The translations under genes were made by a program, and so were the position numbers. Shown here piece by piece: positions 61,813-64,000 of a DNA stretch of 64,000 bases. This DNA is from Oscillospiraceae bacterium (GTDB taxonomy: Bacteria; Bacillota; Clostridia; Oscillospirales; UBA929), in contig JAISCT010000003.1 of NCBI GenBank assembly GCA_031265355.1, forward strand, positions 1-64,000. The letters are read 5' to 3'. Positions within the stretch are counted from its first letter, which is position 1. Each line of letters starts with the position of its first letter. The notes under the pieces were generated by a model. The model did not search any database. It was not told the DNA's origin and saw only the letters and a program-made list of their open reading frames with translations.

Positions 61813-62658
61813 TCATCTCCCCGGCGCTGTGAGTGCGCGGAAGATGGCTCCGGCGCAGGCGTCTACGTCCAGGAGTCCCGGCGGAAGGTCCAGGCCTTGG
61901 GCTTTCAGAGCCTCGGCCAGCGCCACCGTCTGTGGTACGGAGAGCCCCACCTGTGCGAGTGCGCCGGGACAGCTGAAGATGTCGCGCGGAGACCCGTCCA
62001 GAAGCACGCGGCCGCCGTCCATGACGACCACGCGGCCGGCCAGCGCCGCCTCGCTCATGTGGTGCGTAATCAATACGACGGCGATGCCGTGCTCCCGGCA
62101 CAGCCGCCGGATCGTCTCTATCACCTCCCGCCGCCCGACAGGGTCGAGCATGGCGGTCGGCTCGTCGAGAACCAGGCAGCGCGGCCGCATCGCGATGACG
62201 CCGGCGATGGCGACGCGCTGTTTCTGTCCCCCCGACAGGCGATGGGGCGCGTATTCGCGGTACCCCTCCATGCCGACCTCTTTAAGGGCGTCTCCCACGC
62301 GCCGCACAATCTCCTCGGAGGGCACGCCCAGATTCTCCAGCGCGAAGGCCACATCCTCCTCGACGGTGGTGGCCACAATCTGGTTGTCCGGATTTTGGAA
62401 CACCATACCCACCGTCTGGCGGATCGCCAGTGTCTGCGTCTCGTCCCTCGTGTCCCGGCCCTCCACGGTCACCCGGCCGGCGGTCGGGATGAGTACGGCG
62501 TTGCAGTGCTTGGCGAGCGTCGACTTGCCGGAGCCATTGTGCCCCACCACCGCGACAAACTCCCCCCGCCCAACAGTCAGCGACACACCGTCCAGCACGG
62601 GCGGCGCGTCCGGCGCATAGGCGAACGTCACATCTTGAAAATTCAGCAAGGCATCCAT
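61813..62658 (-). CDS. ECF-type (CbiO/EcfA) transporter ATP-binding protein
   Basis: This 281-residue single ATPase domain has Walker A GHNGSGKSTLAKH, the Q-loop VFQNPDNQIVATTVEEDVAF typical of EcfA1, signature LSGGQKQRVAIAGV and Walker B CLVLDEPTAMLDP. EcfA proteins energise vitamin or metal uptake with EcfT and a substrate-binding S component. None of the usual partners (second EcfA, EcfT, S unit) lies beside it, so they are elsewhere. The ATG at 62,658 overlaps the end of the methyltransferase gene by 16 bases. Confidence 0.9.
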   Translation of the reverse strand: MDALLNFQDVTFAYAPDAPPVLDGVSLTVGRGEFVAVVGHNGSGKSTLAKHCNAVLIPTAGRVTVEGRDTRDETQTLAIRQTVGMVFQNPDNQIVATTVEEDVAFALENLGVPSEEIVRRVGDALKEVGMEGYREYAPHRLSGGQKQRVAIAGVIAMRPRCLVLDEPTAMLDPVGRREVIETIRRLCREHGIAVVLITHHMSEAALAGRVVVMDGGRVLLDGSPRDIFSCPGALAQVGLSVPQTVALAEALKAQGLDLPPGLLDVDACAGAIFRALTAPGR

Positions 62659-63503
62659 CGTCCGGTCGCTCCACATGGTAAAATCCACCCGGTCCGGGTC
62701 ACCGGCAGGCCGAGTTCATCCGCCTCGGCCGCGCCGCCGAAACGGGCGGTCATCGTGCTGTTCAGCAAGTACGAAAGCGCGCCGGGCGCCAGACCCGTGG
62801 TGTAGGCGTTCAGCAGGACAAACAGCGGCGCGTCCGAGAGAACGCCGGCGCATAGCGTCAGAAAGTCGAACAGGCTTTCCTCCAATTTCCACACCTCGCC
62901 CGACGGCCCCCGCCCGTAAGAGGGCGGGTCCAAAATCAGCGCGTCGTAGCGCCGGCCGCGCCGGATCTCCCGCTGAACAAAGGCGCGGCAGTCGTCTACA
63001 ATCCAGCGGACAGGCCGGTCGGCAAGACCGGAGACCGCCGCGTTCTCACGGGCCCAAGCCACCATGCCCCGCGCCGCGTCCACATGACAGACCTCGGCGC
63101 CCGCCCCGGCGGCGGCGACGGTCGCGCCGCCGGTGTAGGCAAAGAGATTCAGCACGCGGACGGCCTGCCTCGCCTTCGCGATGCGGGCGCGGAGGAAGTG
63201 CCAGTTTACCGCCTGCTCCGGGAAAAGCCCCGTGTGCTTGAAGTTCATCGGCCGCACGCGGAAGCGATAGTCTCCATAGGCGATGTCCCAGTGGGACGGC
63301 AGGTCGTGCACCTCCCAGTGCCCGCCGCCGCCCTCACGGCGGTAGCGGGCGTCCGCACGCGCCCAGGCGGGGTGTGTGCGCGGCGTGTCCCAGATCACCT
63401 GGGGGTCAGGGCGTACGAGGTGAAACGCACCCCAGCGTTCGAGCCGCTCCCCGTGCGTACAGTCCAACAGTTCGTAGTCCCGCCATTTGTCAGCCACCCA
63501 CAT
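62643..63503 (-). CDS. RlmI-like class I SAM-dependent methyltransferase
   Basis: This 286-residue protein has an N-terminal beta region and a SAM-binding fold: VLNLFAYTGGATVAAAGAGAEV (motif I), HVDAARGMVAWARENAAVSG, WIVDDCRAF and the catalytic-type motif LILDPPSYGRGPSGEVWKLEE. This is the pattern of RlmI/YccW 23S rRNA cytosine-C5 methyltransferases without their PUA domain. The ATG at 63,503 follows GGGGAAG. The downstream EcfA start lies inside its last codons. Confidence 0.88.
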   Translation of the reverse strand: MWVADKWRDYELLDCTHGERLERWGAFHLVRPDPQVIWDTPRTHPAWARADARYRREGGGGHWEVHDLPSHWDIAYGDYRFRVRPMNFKHTGLFPEQAVNWHFLRARIAKARQAVRVLNLFAYTGGATVAAAGAGAEVCHVDAARGMVAWARENAAVSGLADRPVRWIVDDCRAFVQREIRRGRRYDALILDPPSYGRGPSGEVWKLEESLFDFLTLCAGVLSDAPLFVLLNAYTTGLAPGALSYLLNSTMTARFGGAAEADELGLPVTRTGWILPCGATGRWMPC

Positions 63504-63598
63504 GGGTTCTTCCCCACATTCCGGCGCCCGCCTTTCGGCTCGGCGCCCGCAGTCCAATTGCAATAAATTATATCATCCGCCGGGCCATCTGGCAAGGG

Positions 63599-63634
63599 AA
63601 CGCGCCCCGAACCTTTCGGTCCGGAGCGTTTTTT
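63599..63634 (+). terminator. Hairpin with T run upstream of the methyltransferase gene
   Basis: AACGC...CCGAACC pairs with GGTCCGG..GCGTT with one internal mismatch, followed by six Ts on the plus strand. No plus-strand gene ends here in the window, so its target is unclear. Confidence 0.45.
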
Positions 63635-63670
63635 CCCAAAAATGTAATTTTTGGCACATTTGTGGAGATT

Positions 63671-64000
63671 TCAGTCAAGGGGCAGGCACAGTATGGTTCT
63701 ATCCGACTCAAACATCTCCGCATAGCGCGGCGCCTCCCACTTTTGCTGTTTCCAAGTGTGATAAATATTCGGAATCCCGCTGCCGGCACGCTCGCCGATG
63801 TCCAGCAAGCTGAACATTTTCATGACGACCGCATTGCGCGGAGAGGACACGCCGCCGCTGCGCGCCTCGCCGAAGCTGACGCGAAAGCCGCCGGGGTTCT
63901 CCAAAACAATCTCGTTCCAATGGCTGCGGACGACAACGCCGCGCGAGCCGTAATAATCGGCGTTTGTCAAGCAATTGGCCAGCGCCTCGCGCAATGCTTT
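63671..64000 (-). CDS. C-terminal part of an AlbA_2/COG2865-type ATP-binding protein (partial)
   Basis: The frame is open at the right window edge (…KALREALANCLTNADY) and ends at 63,671. REALANCLTNADYYGSRGVVV, LENPGGFRVSFGEARSG and IGERAGSGIPNIYHTWK are the GHKL-like C-terminal motifs of the family also found at 42,873-44,051. About 110 residues are visible. The gene starts beyond the window. Confidence 0.85.
   Translation of the reverse strand, partial: KALREALANCLTNADYYGSRGVVVRSHWNEIVLENPGGFRVSFGEARSGGVSSPRNAVVMKMFSLLDIGERAGSGIPNIYHTWKQQKWEAPRYAEMFESDRTILCLPLD

Noticed and set aside
1-64000. CRISPR array, rRNA operon, origin of replication
   Set aside because: No regularly spaced direct repeats, no rRNA-like sequence and no DnaA-box cluster were seen.

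Overview
The window looks like a chromosomal segment of a Gram-positive, probably anaerobic, member of the Clostridia, perhaps a GC-rich Oscillospirales-type lineage. The reasons are the Shine-Dalgarno-led genes, lipobox and Sec signals, an agr quorum-sensing locus, a YaaR protein, an ECF-type ATPase, MgtE, an encoded-CCA tRNA and a hexuronate/xylan catabolic island. The species cannot be named from the sequence. Base composition is mosaic. Positions 1-11,400 and about 41,000-52,700 are visibly AT-richer than the GC-rich blocks at 11,400-37,500 and 52,800-64,000, which suggests two acquired segments in a GC-rich backbone.

Region 1 (1-10,404, all minus strand) is the end of a polyketide biosynthetic cluster. 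It holds a modular synthase cut by the window edge (adenylate ligase-ACP-KS-AT). It also holds a complete cassette for an unusual glyceryl-derived extender unit: FkbH-like HAD enzyme, stand-alone ACP, 3-hydroxyacyl-CoA-type dehydrogenase and acyl-CoA-dehydrogenase-like enzyme. A dedicated EtfA/EtfB pair and a nitrilase-family amidohydrolase complete it. No O-methyltransferase is seen, so the extender may be hydroxymalonyl-ACP rather than methoxymalonyl-ACP. A decayed IS21 istA fragment and a hairpin-rich non-coding stretch mark the right edge.

Region 2 (11,599-33,164) is a glucuronate/glucuronoxylan system. It contains a GntR regulator, a KdgK kinase, a three-gene sugar ABC importer, a LacI regulator with uxaC, then uxuB and uxuA, and two very large secreted glycosidases (GH67 alpha-glucuronidase and a GH2 enzyme). 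The two glycosidases are driven by near-identical duplicated promoters. Together they would release, import and convert glucuronate to KDPG (isomerase, reductase, dehydratase, kinase). KDPG aldolase is not in the window.

Region 3 (33,219-37,553) has a serine recombinase near a long inverted repeat and a large membrane-anchored GHL10/amidase_3 wall hydrolase. Region 4 (37,777-53,244) has a lipoprotein/ABC-2 transporter operon, an AlbA_2 protein, several gene relics, a group of secreted or membrane proteins of unknown function, a complete agrA-C-B-D locus with a matching AgrA-type operator, and the relic of a second agr copy. YaaR lies upstream of agrA.

Region 5 (53,245-64,000) is ordinary GC-rich backbone: a heterodimeric ABC exporter, mgtE with a long leader, tRNA-Gly, a secreted C69 dipeptidase, an RlmI-like methyltransferase overlapping an orphan EcfA ATPase, and the end of a second AlbA_2-type protein running off the window.
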